A program made the position numbers and the translations under genes. Source: Atopomonas sediminilitoris (GTDB taxonomy: Bacteria; Pseudomonadota; Gammaproteobacteria; Pseudomonadales; Pseudomonadaceae). Taken from it: a stretch of 64,000 bases of DNA. Every line of letters starts with the position of its first letter. The first letter of the stretch is position 1. The notes beneath the pieces are model-generated. The model had not been told where the DNA came from and searched no databases. It saw only the letters and a program-made list of their open reading frames with translations. The stretch spans positions 205,013 to 269,012 of the forward strand of contig NZ_JAKUMM010000008.1 of the NCBI RefSeq assembly GCF_022601735.1, in the 5' to 3' direction. This document shows, one piece after another, positions 1-8,513 of this stretch.

Positions 1-323
1 TCTTCGACCCGCTGGGCATGCCGCGCGAACGCATGCTGCTCACGCAAGGACAGTGGCAGCGCGAAGGGTTATTGCCGCCGTTCAAGCTCACCGATAGTCG
101 TGAGTTATTTGCCGCGGTGCTGTTTGCCCTCAAGCCCCGCCACCGCTTAGCAGAGGACTACCCGCAAGCGCGCGAAGTGGATAACACCCGCTGCCTAACC
201 CAAGCGCAGCAGTGCCGTTGGCAAGTCGACTACCATGCCAACGGCACCTTTAGCCTGCGCTTGGCCAACCAGCAGCGCTTCGAACTGCAACCCTTGGGCG
301 CCGCCGCTGAGGCGCAACCATGA
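1..323 (+). CDS. DUF3261-like protein, C-terminal part (5' end outside window)
   Basis: The frame is open to the left edge of the window, so this is the last ~107 codons of a longer gene; the first internal ATG is at 18 but residues FDPLG precede it in frame. The composition and the pattern of a C-terminal 'LPP...L...L...L' stretch followed by beta-like segments resemble the DUF3261 lipoproteins of aryl-polyene clusters. That assignment rests mainly on position: its stop overlaps the KS start (ATGA at 320-323), and the four following genes are a polyene-type KS/dehydratase/reductase/KS set. No function can be proved from this fragment; the signal peptide and lipobox, if any, lie outside. Confidence 0.6.
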   Translation, partial: FDPLGMPRERMLLTQGQWQREGLLPPFKLTDSRELFAAVLFALKPRHRLAEDYPQAREVDNTRCLTQAQQCRWQVDYHANGTFSLRLANQQRFELQPLGAAAEAQP

Positions 324-1492
324 CCAGTTACCTCAATGCGCTCGGCCTCGTCTGCCCGTTAGGCGACACCCTTGAGGGCGTCAGCCGCGCCCTGTTTAAC
401 GGCGACAGCGGCCTGCAACCACAAAGCCACTGGATTGCCGACAAAACCGTGCCGGTGGGCGCCGTAACCGTGGCGCTGGCACCGTTGCCGGCCAGCGTCA
501 GCGCCTTTGATAACCGCTGCAATCGCTTACTGCACCACGCACTGCAACCGATTTTGCCGGCGATAAAACAAGCCCTTAGTCGCTACGGTGCCACGCGTGT
601 CGGCCTTGTGCTGGGCACCAGCACCGCCGGCATTCTGGAGGGTGGCCTAGCCATCCGCGAAGGCCAGTCCGCCGCGCAAGCCTACCTCGCACAAGAGCTG
701 AGTTCCTGTAGCCGCTGGCTAGAACAGTGGCTCGGCTTGCAAGGGCCGGTGACGGTGATTTCCACCGCCTGTACCTCCGGCGCGCGGGCGCTCCTCAGCG
801 CGCAGCGTTTGCTGCAAAGCGGGCTGTGCGATGCGGTGATCTGCGGCGGTGTCGACTCGCTCTGCCACCTGACGCTCAATGGCTTTGATGCCTTAGAAGC
901 CATCAGCCAAGTCCCGTGTTTGCCGCTGTCGCAGCAGCGCAACGGCATCAATATCGGTGAGGCAGCCGCGGTCTTCTTGATGACGCGCGAGCCCGGGCCC
1001 ATCGCATTATTAGGCGCCGCCGCCAGCAGCGATGCGCACCATATGTCAGCGCCAGACCCCAGCGGCGCTGGTGCAGTCGCGGCCATGCGCGGCGCCTTAG
1101 CCAGCGCCCAATTAACCCCGGCACAGATTCACTACATCAACCTGCACGGCACCGCCACGCCCCACAATGACGCGATGGAAAGTCTCGCCGTGGCCGAGGT
1201 GTTTGGCGGCCGCGTGCCGTGCTCATCGACCAAGCCATTAACCGGTCACACGCTCGGCGCCGCCGGCGCGTTAGAAGCCGCGTTCTGCTGGCTCAGCCTC
1301 TCAAGCTACAACCCAGAAAGACGCCTACCTCCGCACCGCTGGGATGGCAACGCAGACCCGGCGCTGCCGACGCTGACCCTGGTCGATCACGACACACGCT
1401 TAGCCCCAGCCCTAGCACCACGCCTGCTGAGCAACTCCTTTGCCTTTGGCGGCAACAATGCGTGCCTGATTTTAGGAGCGACCGATGCTTGA
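320..1492 (+). CDS. beta-ketoacyl-ACP synthase (ApeO-like, aryl polyene biosynthesis)
   Basis: A 390-residue thiolase-fold ketosynthase. The complete Cys-His-His triad is visible: C151 in ISTACTSG, H276 in LHGTAT and H310 in LTGHTLGAAGA, so it should be a condensing enzyme and not a chain-length factor. It would extend an ACP-bound acyl or polyene chain with malonyl-ACP in the cytoplasm. The start overlaps the preceding stop by ATGA, and its 3' end overlaps the dehydratase gene by 8 nt, showing translational coupling. The order KS-hotdog dehydratase-FabG-FabF-like KS matches apeO-apeP-apeQ-apeR of aryl polyene clusters in Enterobacterales. The ape name is inferred from order and family, since FabB/FabF-type housekeeping enzymes look similar. 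Confidence 0.85.
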   Translation: MTSYLNALGLVCPLGDTLEGVSRALFNGDSGLQPQSHWIADKTVPVGAVTVALAPLPASVSAFDNRCNRLLHHALQPILPAIKQALSRYGATRVGLVLGTSTAGILEGGLAIREGQSAAQAYLAQELSSCSRWLEQWLGLQGPVTVISTACTSGARALLSAQRLLQSGLCDAVICGGVDSLCHLTLNGFDALEAISQVPCLPLSQQRNGINIGEAAAVFLMTREPGPIALLGAAASSDAHHMSAPDPSGAGAVAAMRGALASAQLTPAQIHYINLHGTATPHNDAMESLAVAEVFGGRVPCSSTKPLTGHTLGAAGALEAAFCWLSLSSYNPERRLPPHRWDGNADPALPTLTLVDHDTRLAPALAPRLLSNSFAFGGNNACLILGATDA

Positions 1493-1952
1493 CTGGCCCA
1501 TCCATGAATTACTGCCGCATGCCGGCGAAATGATTTTGCTCGACCACGTCGTTGCGTTCGACCACGAAAGCCTGAAGGCCTCGGTCACCATTGCCGCCAA
1601 GGGACTGTTCAATCAGGCAGACGGTAGCCTGCCGGCGTGGGTCGGTATCGAGATCATGGCCCAAGGCATTGCGGCCTTTGCTGGCTGCCATGCGCGCCAA
1701 GCAGGCAACCCAGCACCGCTCGGCTTTCTGCTCGGCAGCCGCCAGTATCAGTGCTCGCACCCCGCCATACCGGCAGGCACACCGCTGGGTTTAGAGGTCA
1801 AGCAATCGCTGCGCGATGACAACGGCATGGGCGTCTTTGAGTGTCGCCTGTCTAACGCGACCTACTGTTTAGAAGCGCGGCTTAATGTGTTTCAACCGCC
1901 GCACATTGAGCAATACCTGCAAGAAGCCAGCCCCCAAGGAGATCCCGCATGA
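1485..1952 (+). CDS. hotdog-fold 3-hydroxyacyl-ACP dehydratase (ApeP-like)
   Basis: A 155-residue single hotdog-fold protein. H12 in LPHAGEM and E56 in the helix WVGIEIMAQ correspond to the catalytic His and acidic residue of FabZ/FabA-type dehydratases. It would remove water from the 3-hydroxyacyl-ACP made by the next gene's reductase, giving the trans double bond that accumulates in a polyene. The gene starts 8 nt inside the ketosynthase and ends overlapping the reductase start (ATGA at 1949-1952), so the four enzymes are made together. The short form and the PHAGEM variant fit the aryl-polyene dehydratases better than housekeeping FabZ; the exact substrate is inferred. Confidence 0.85.
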   Translation: MLDWPIHELLPHAGEMILLDHVVAFDHESLKASVTIAAKGLFNQADGSLPAWVGIEIMAQGIAAFAGCHARQAGNPAPLGFLLGSRQYQCSHPAIPAGTPLGLEVKQSLRDDNGMGVFECRLSNATYCLEARLNVFQPPHIEQYLQEASPQGDPA

Positions 1953-2677
1953 GCCAGCGCGTTTTAGTCACCGGCTCCAGTCGTGGCATTGGTCGCGCCA
2001 TTGCCCTTCGTCTTGCCGCCAGTGGTCACGACATCGTGCTGCATTGCCGCAGTCGTCGCGACGAAGCCGAGCGTGTCGCCGCTGACATCCATGCCCTCGG
2101 GCGCAGCACGCAAATTTTGCAATTCGACGTCAGCCAACGCGAAGCTTGCGCCGCCGCCCTAGAGGCCGATATCGAGCAACACGGCGCTTACTACGGCGTG
2201 GTATGCAACGCCGGACTCACCCGCGACGGCGCCTTCCCTGCGTTGACCGGCGAGGACTGGGACAGCGTATTGCGCACCAACCTCGACGGTTTCTATAACG
2301 TGCTGCACCCGTTGATCATGCCGATGATTCGTCGACGCGCGGCCGGCCGAATTGTCTGCATCACCTCCGTCTCTGGGCTGATCGGCAATCGCGGCCAAGT
2401 TAACTACAGCGCCTCCAAAGCCGGTGTGATCGGTGCCGCCAAAGCCCTAGCCATCGAGCTGGGAAAACGTAAAATCACCGTCAACTGCGTAGCCCCCGGC
2501 CTGATCGAGACCGACATGCTGGATGAGCATGTGCCGATCGATGAGATCCTCAAGATGATCCCTGCCGCTCGCATGGGGCGCGCCGAAGAGGTCGCTAGTG
2601 CGGTCAATTTCCTGATGTCGGCCGAGGCCGACTACATCACCCGCCAAGTGCTGGCGGTTAACGGTGGTTTGTGTTGA
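1949..2677 (+). CDS. 3-ketoacyl-ACP reductase, FabG family (ApeQ-like)
   Basis: A 242-residue classical short-chain dehydrogenase/reductase. The NADP(H)-binding TGxxxGIG motif is at residues 8-15, the NAG motif near 87-89, and the catalytic set is N111, S140, Y153 and K157 (YSASK). It reduces 3-ketoacyl-ACP to 3-hydroxyacyl-ACP. It lies between the dehydratase (4-nt overlap) and a second ketosynthase whose ATG directly follows its stop, so it most likely serves the polyene pathway and not general fatty-acid synthesis. The length is normal for FabG and all key residues are present. Confidence 0.88.
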   Translation: MSQRVLVTGSSRGIGRAIALRLAASGHDIVLHCRSRRDEAERVAADIHALGRSTQILQFDVSQREACAAALEADIEQHGAYYGVVCNAGLTRDGAFPALTGEDWDSVLRTNLDGFYNVLHPLIMPMIRRRAAGRIVCITSVSGLIGNRGQVNYSASKAGVIGAAKALAIELGKRKITVNCVAPGLIETDMLDEHVPIDEILKMIPAARMGRAEEVASAVNFLMSAEADYITRQVLAVNGGLC

Positions 2678-3913
2678 ATGAGTAGTTTTAAGCGCGTCGT
2701 CGTCACCGGCATGGCCGGCATTACCGCCTTGGGCAATGACTGGAGCAGCATCCTCGCCGCCTTCAGCGCTGGACAAAGTGGCATTCGCTATATGCACGAG
2801 TGGGATCGCTACAGCGAGCTAAACACCCGCCTTGGCGGCCCGGTGGATCATTTCCAAGTGCCCAGCCACTGGACGCGCAAACAACTGCGCAGCATGGGCC
2901 GGGTGTCACGCTTATCGGTCGCCGCCGCTGAGCAAGCGCTGGCGCACGCCGGCTTGCTCGACGACGCCAGTATCCGCGATGGCCGTATGGGCGTGGCCTG
3001 CGGCTCATCCACCGGCAGCACCGATGAGGTCAAAGCCTTTGGCAACATGCTGATCAACGGCACCGCCGATGGGCTCAATGCCAACTCTTATGTGCGCATG
3101 ATGCCGCACACCACGGCCGCCAATATCAGCATCTTCTTTGGTCTCAAAGGCCGCCTGATTCCCACCTCCAGTGCTTGCACCAGCGGTAGCCAAGGGATCG
3201 GCTATGCCTACGAGGCCATCAAGTTTGGCCGCCTGCCGCTGATGCTCGCCGGCGGCGCTGAAGAGCTGTGCCCGACCGAGGCCATGGTGTTTGACGCGCT
3301 CTACGCCACCAGCCTGAAAAACGACAACCCAAGCCACAGCCCAAGCCCCTACGACAGCCAGCGTGACGGCCTCGTTATCGGTGAAGGCGCCGGCATGCTG
3401 GTATTAGAAGAGCTGGAGCACGCGCAAGCACGCGGCGCGACTATCTATGCCGAGATTGTTGGCTTTGGCTGTAACGCTGACGGCCAGCACACCACGCGCC
3501 CCGAGCAAATCACCATGCGCGGCGCAATGGAGTTGGCCCTCGCCGATGCAGCGCTGGCGCCTAGCGCCATTGGTTACGTCAACGGTCACGGCACCGCGAC
3601 CGAGCAAGGCGACATTGCCGAAACCCTCGCCACCCACACGCTGTTTGGCGCGCAGATGCCCATCAGCTCGCAGAAAAGCTACCTTGGCCACACCTTAGGC
3701 GCCTGCGGCGCACTGGAGTCTTGGTTCAGCATCGAGATGCTCAATAGCGATCAGTATGTGCCGACGCTCAACTTGCACAACATCGACCCTCGCTGCGGCG
3801 AGCTGGATTATCTGCGCGGCGAACTACGCACGCTGAGCAACGAATACGTCATGAACAACAACTTTGCCTTTGGCGGCGTTAACACCTCGTTAATCTTCCG
3901 CCGTTGGGCTTAA
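2678..3913 (+). CDS. beta-ketoacyl-ACP synthase, FabF type (ApeR-like)
   Basis: A 411-residue ketosynthase with a full catalytic triad: C167 in SSACTSG, H304 in GHGTAT and H338 in LGHTLGACGA. It starts at the base after the reductase stop. In aryl-polyene systems a second KS at the end of the cluster (ApeR) supplies early condensations; that role is inferred from family and order. The gene closes the coupled operon, since a 24-nt gap and a fresh ribosome-binding site precede the next lipoprotein. It differs clearly in sequence from the KS at 320, so it is not a recent duplicate. Confidence 0.87.
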   Translation: MSSFKRVVVTGMAGITALGNDWSSILAAFSAGQSGIRYMHEWDRYSELNTRLGGPVDHFQVPSHWTRKQLRSMGRVSRLSVAAAEQALAHAGLLDDASIRDGRMGVACGSSTGSTDEVKAFGNMLINGTADGLNANSYVRMMPHTTAANISIFFGLKGRLIPTSSACTSGSQGIGYAYEAIKFGRLPLMLAGGAEELCPTEAMVFDALYATSLKNDNPSHSPSPYDSQRDGLVIGEGAGMLVLEELEHAQARGATIYAEIVGFGCNADGQHTTRPEQITMRGAMELALADAALAPSAIGYVNGHGTATEQGDIAETLATHTLFGAQMPISSQKSYLGHTLGACGALESWFSIEMLNSDQYVPTLNLHNIDPRCGELDYLRGELRTLSNEYVMNNNFAFGGVNTSLIFRRWA

Positions 3914-3946
3914 CTCACCCGTCACTCACCGAAAAGGATGTTCCAC

Positions 3947-4330
3947 GTGTCTACGCTGCGCCACTTTACCCGCCTGCTTTGCTTGGCCTTTATCACCGTC
4001 GCGCTGGTCGGCTGCACCAGCAAGCCCCTGCTCACCCCGCAAGAGGCGCTGTATAGCGGCAAGACCGAGCAGCAAGTGCATGACGCGATTATGACCGGAC
4101 TAGAACAGCGCGGCTGGACCGTAACCGCGCAACGCCCACAGCTGATTCAGGCCAAGATTGTGGTGCGCGCCAAGCACGGCGCCGAGATTGACATCCCTTA
4201 TTCAGCCACTATGTTCAGCATTAACTACCGCGACAGCTTTGGGCTGGACTACAAAGAAGGCAAGATTCATCGCAATTACAACCGCTGGGTTAACAACCTG
4301 CGTGCCGTGATTGCGCAACAACTCAACTAA
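3947..4330 (+). CDS. small exported lipoprotein, unknown function
   Basis: About 127 residues with an N-terminal signal peptide ending in the lipobox LVGC, so it is a probable lipoprotein. I place the start at the GTG at 3947, which has an AAGGA Shine-Dalgarno about 8 nt upstream; the in-frame ATG at 3938 lies on top of that SD. The mature part has a short basic and aromatic C-terminus with conserved-looking 'W..NL' residues. No domain is recognised with confidence. It sits just after the polyene operon and before a run of three other small exported proteins, so it may be co-transcribed with them. Confidence 0.75.
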   Translation: MSTLRHFTRLLCLAFITVALVGCTSKPLLTPQEALYSGKTEQQVHDAIMTGLEQRGWTVTAQRPQLIQAKIVVRAKHGAEIDIPYSATMFSINYRDSFGLDYKEGKIHRNYNRWVNNLRAVIAQQLN

Positions 4331-4358
4331 TCCTCCCCCCAACACAAGGATGCGTTTA

Positions 4359-4808
4359 ATGAAATCGCTCAAACTGTGCAACATCGCTCTGGTTGGCGCC
4401 CTGACCGTAGCCGCCACACAAACCGCTAATGCCCGTGATACCGCGTTGTTTTTAGACTTTGACAGCGTTGTTGCCGAAGCAACCCAAGCTGGCCGACTGG
4501 ATGGCAGCGTTAAGTTTTACCTCACTGGCGAAACCCTACCCGGCAAAGCCAGCATCGTGCGCGAAGTGGTGACCAACAAAAAAACCAATGCCTTTAACAA
4601 AAGTGATGAAGAGGCCTGCAGCTGGGTGCTGCAGTCAGCCTTAATCACCCTGCAAGATGCGGCCAAAGCTGCCGGGGCCAACGCGGTAACCGATATCGTC
4701 AGTTTTTATAAGCGCAAAGAATACAAAAGCAGCAAACAATTCGAATGCCATGCCGGCGCCTTCGTTGCAGGCACGGCATTAAAAGGAAATCTGGCCAATG
4801 TTAAGTAA
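4359..4808 (+). CDS. small periplasmic protein of the misnamed 'excinuclease ATPase subunit' type
   Basis: About 149 residues starting at the ATG at 4359, which has AAGGA eight bases upstream; the longer frame from 4311 has no such site. Residues 1-25 are a signal peptide ending NANA. The mature part has a YbjQ-like feel: acidic start, 'ALITLQDAAKAAGANAVTDI', then a charged strand and a Cys near the end. Database entries of this shape are often labelled excinuclease ATPase subunit, but no Walker motif or other ATPase feature is present and the protein is exported. The 3' end overlaps the cytochrome gene by 11 nt. Confidence 0.7.
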   Translation: MKSLKLCNIALVGALTVAATQTANARDTALFLDFDSVVAEATQAGRLDGSVKFYLTGETLPGKASIVREVVTNKKTNAFNKSDEEACSWVLQSALITLQDAAKAAGANAVTDIVSFYKRKEYKSSKQFECHAGAFVAGTALKGNLANVK

Positions 4809-5127
4809 GCGCCGCTTGCTAAGCGCCTTGGCCGTCGCCGCGCTACTGCCCGCCAGCGCCGTAGCCGATGCCAGCACGCAAGGCGAGCAACTGTTTCAGC
4901 AACACTGCGCCAAGTGCCACGGCAGCACCGGCCAAGCCAATACGTGGCGCGGCTGGCTGTTTTTCGCCAAAAACCTTAGCAAGTCTAGCTGGCAGAACAG
5001 CGTCAGCGACGATGAGATCACTCAAGCGATTAAGCAAGGCCCAGGGGTCATGCCCGCCTATGCCGACAGCCTGAGCAGTGATGAGCAACAGAACATCCTT
5101 AAGTTTGTTCGCACGCTCGGCAACTGA
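4798..5127 (+). CDS. class I cytochrome c, periplasmic
   Basis: 109 residues. A signal peptide (about 1-25) is followed by one haem-attachment motif CAKCH at 37-41 and a likely axial methionine M84 in GVMPAY, the standard layout of a small monohaem c-type electron carrier. It starts within the end of the preceding small-protein gene, so translation is probably coupled. A strong hairpin follows 20 bases after the stop and closes the transcript. The redox partner cannot be told from the sequence; cytochrome c5/c552-like proteins of this size carry electrons to terminal oxidases or periplasmic enzymes. Confidence 0.85.
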   Translation: MLSKRRLLSALAVAALLPASAVADASTQGEQLFQQHCAKCHGSTGQANTWRGWLFFAKNLSKSSWQNSVSDDEITQAIKQGPGVMPAYADSLSSDEQQNILKFVRTLGN

Positions 5128-5146
5128 ATCAATACTGCGCGCTGAC

Positions 5147-5180
5147 GCCGTGCCTAGGTCGCCTAGGCACGGCTTTTTCT
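5147..5180 (+). terminator. intrinsic terminator after the cytochrome c gene
   Basis: Perfect 12-bp stem with a 3-base loop (arms GCCGTGCCTAGG and its complement) followed by five T and then CTT. It lies 20 bases beyond the cytochrome stop and reads out the small-protein operon. Confidence 0.9.
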
Positions 5181-5206
5181 TGGCTTTAACACCCTAAGGA
5201 CAGCCC

Positions 5207-5782
5207 ATGAACCGGCATGCCATCGCCACCCTTTGCTGCACTTTTCTTTTAAGCGCCTGTACCGCCGTACAAGTGCAACCACTGGCCAGCGCCCCTGAAC
5301 AGCTGTGCATCAAGAACAACCCGAAGGTGCAGGTCAGCGACTTTGTCAGCGTGATGCAAAGCGGCTTTCAACGGTACGGATTTAACACTCAAGTGGTGGA
5401 TAACCCCTCACTCAGCGACTGCCCGTACGTCGTCACCTATACCGCGCGCCGGACATGGGACATCGTGCCTTACGTGTCGCTGGCGGAAATCCATATTTTC
5501 AACGAACAACGTCGGGAAGTCGCCAACGCCCATTACCACTTACGCGGCAAAGGCGGTTTCTCGCTGATGAAATGGCAAGGCACTCAAGCCAAGATCAGCC
5601 CCGTGATGGATCAGTTGCTCAGCAAAAGCAGTGTATTGGTAACACCCATCCAGCCTGCTCAGCCCACGCCAACAAGCAGTACAGGGCTAAGCAAGGAGCA
5701 GCAAGTAGAGGCGTTGCGCCAAGAAAAACTCAGTTATGAGCAATACCAAGCGCGCTACAAAGCGATTATGAACGCACCGTAA
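5207..5782 (+). CDS. Sbal_3080-like lipoprotein
   Basis: 191 residues. A signal peptide ends in the lipobox LSAC, making it a predicted lipoprotein. The mature region has two cysteines (near 34 and 66), a DFVSVMQSGFQRYGF helix and 'CPYVVTYTARRTWDIVPYVS', a pattern I associate with the Sbal_3080 lipoprotein family. A proline/threonine-rich linker (about 148-160) leads to a charged C-terminal helix that is longer than usual for the family. An AAGGA site lies ahead of the ATG. It has its own transcription unit between two terminators. Function is unknown. Confidence 0.75.
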   Translation: MNRHAIATLCCTFLLSACTAVQVQPLASAPEQLCIKNNPKVQVSDFVSVMQSGFQRYGFNTQVVDNPSLSDCPYVVTYTARRTWDIVPYVSLAEIHIFNEQRREVANAHYHLRGKGGFSLMKWQGTQAKISPVMDQLLSKSSVLVTPIQPAQPTPTSSTGLSKEQQVEALRQEKLSYEQYQARYKAIMNAP

Positions 5783-5817
5783 AACAACAAGGGCCGCAAT
5801 CGCGGCCCTTGTTGTTT
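5782..5817. terminator. bidirectional terminator between lipoprotein gene and hemE
   Basis: Perfect 16-bp stem (arms begin AAACAACAAGGGCCGC) with a 4-base loop. A and T runs at the two feet let it end transcripts from both sides. It overlaps the stop codons of both convergent genes. Confidence 0.9.
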
Positions 5818-6883
5818 ATTGATGGTATGGCGCCGAGAGCTCGTGCACCGCCTCGAAAAAGGCTTTGGCGTGCTCTGGATTGACCTCAGGCGTAATGCCG
5901 TGGCCAAGGTTAAACACGTGACCGGTGCCGTGGCCGTAAGAGGCCAAAATACGTCCCACTTCGGCGCGGATCGCCTCGGGTTTGGCGTACAGCACGCTAG
6001 GGTCCATGTTGCCTTGCAGGGCGACTTTATTGCCCACGCGGCTGCGAGCACTGGCGATGTCACACGTCCAGTCGAGGCCCAGTGCTTGTGCGCCGCAGTC
6101 GGCCATCGACTCTAACCACAAGCCGCCGCCTTTGGTGAACACGATCACCGGCACAGTGCGGCCATCGTGCTCGCGGATCAAACCGTCGATGATCTTCTGC
6201 ATATAGGCCAGCGAGAACTCTTGGTACGCCGCCGCCGATAAGCTGCCGCCCCACGAATCGAAAATCTGCACCGCTTGCGCGCCGGCTTTGATTTGCCCGT
6301 TAAGGTAGGCGGTAACCGATTGCGCGAGCTTATCCAGCAGCGCGTGCATGGCTTGCGGATCGCTGTAGAGCATGGCCTTGGACTTGCGGAAATCTTTGCT
6401 AGAGCCGCCTTCAACCATGTAAGTGGCCAGCGTCCAGGGGCTACCGGAGAAGCCGATCAGCGGCACGCGGCCGTTAAGCTCACGGCGGATGGTACGCACG
6501 GCATCCATCACGTAGCCCAAGTCTTTTTCCGGATCAGGGATCGGCAGAGCGTCGATATCCGCCGCGCTGTTAATCACCTTTTTGAAACGTGGGCCTTCAC
6601 CGGTTTCAAAGTATAGGCCTTGGCCCATGGCATCAGGCACGGTGAGGATGTCCGAAAACAAAATCGCAGCGTCGATTTGCGGGTAACGCTCCAGCGGCTG
6701 CAAGGTGACCTCGCAGGCCAGCTCAGGGTTCATGCACAGGCTCATGAAGTCGCCTGCTTTAGCCCGCGTGGCGCGGTATTCCGGCAGATAACGCCCCGCT
6801 TGGCGCATCATCCACACTGGCGTGACATCGACCGGCTGCTTGAGCAGCGCACGCAAGAAACGATCGTTTTTCAGTTCAGACAT
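5816..6883 (-). CDS. hemE: uroporphyrinogen decarboxylase
   Basis: 355 residues, the normal length. It decarboxylates the four acetate side chains of uroporphyrinogen III to give coproporphyrinogen III in cytoplasmic haem synthesis. The N-terminal family signature [16 protein letters not shown] (about 21-36) carries the substrate-binding arginines, and '[20 protein letters not shown]' is the second hallmark stretch. A GGGGTGAT ribosome-binding site precedes the ATG. It shares strand and order with gltD/gltB but a terminator lies between them, so it has its own promoter in the short upstream gap. Confidence 0.97.
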   Translation of the reverse strand: MSELKNDRFLRALLKQPVDVTPVWMMRQAGRYLPEYRATRAKAGDFMSLCMNPELACEVTLQPLERYPQIDAAILFSDILTVPDAMGQGLYFETGEGPRFKKVINSAADIDALPIPDPEKDLGYVMDAVRTIRRELNGRVPLIGFSGSPWTLATYMVEGGSSKDFRKSKAMLYSDPQAMHALLDKLAQSVTAYLNGQIKAGAQAVQIFDSWGGSLSAAAYQEFSLAYMQKIIDGLIREHDGRTVPVIVFTKGGGLWLESMADCGAQALGLDWTCDIASARSRVGNKVALQGNMDPSVLYAKPEAIRAEVGRILASYGHGTGHVFNLGHGITPEVNPEHAKAFFEAVHELSAPYHQ

Positions 6884-6928
6884 ACATCACCCCAAAATTC
6901 ACTGCGCGCATTGTCGCAAAGCGCAAAA

Positions 6929-6958
6929 CAAAAGGCACGGCGAGTGCCGTGCCTTTTG
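6929..6958 (-). terminator. intrinsic terminator after gltD
   Basis: 13-bp perfect stem with a 4-base loop (GAGT); on the minus strand the 3' arm ends in CTTTTG. It lies 30 bases past the gltD stop and separates the gltBD transcript from hemE. Confidence 0.85.
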
Positions 6959-6988
6959 CTGATCGATTGATCTGACGCAAGCCGTGGC

Positions 6989-8431
<1,443 letters not shown>

Positions 8432-8469
8432 TCAAGCGTCACGCCTCAAGCTGTAACTCATCAGGGTTG

Positions 8470-8502
8470 CCTGAGCCGCGCGCAGGGCGCAAGCGGCTCA
8501 GG
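8470..8502 (-). repeat. inverted repeat in the gltB-gltD gap
   Basis: Arms CCTGAGCCGC and GCGGCTCAGG (10 bp, perfect) around a 13-base loop. There is no T tract on the minus side, so it is more likely an RNA-processing or stability hairpin setting the gltB:gltD ratio than a terminator. That role is inference. Confidence 0.6.
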
Positions 8503-8513
8503 GCGATGCTGCA

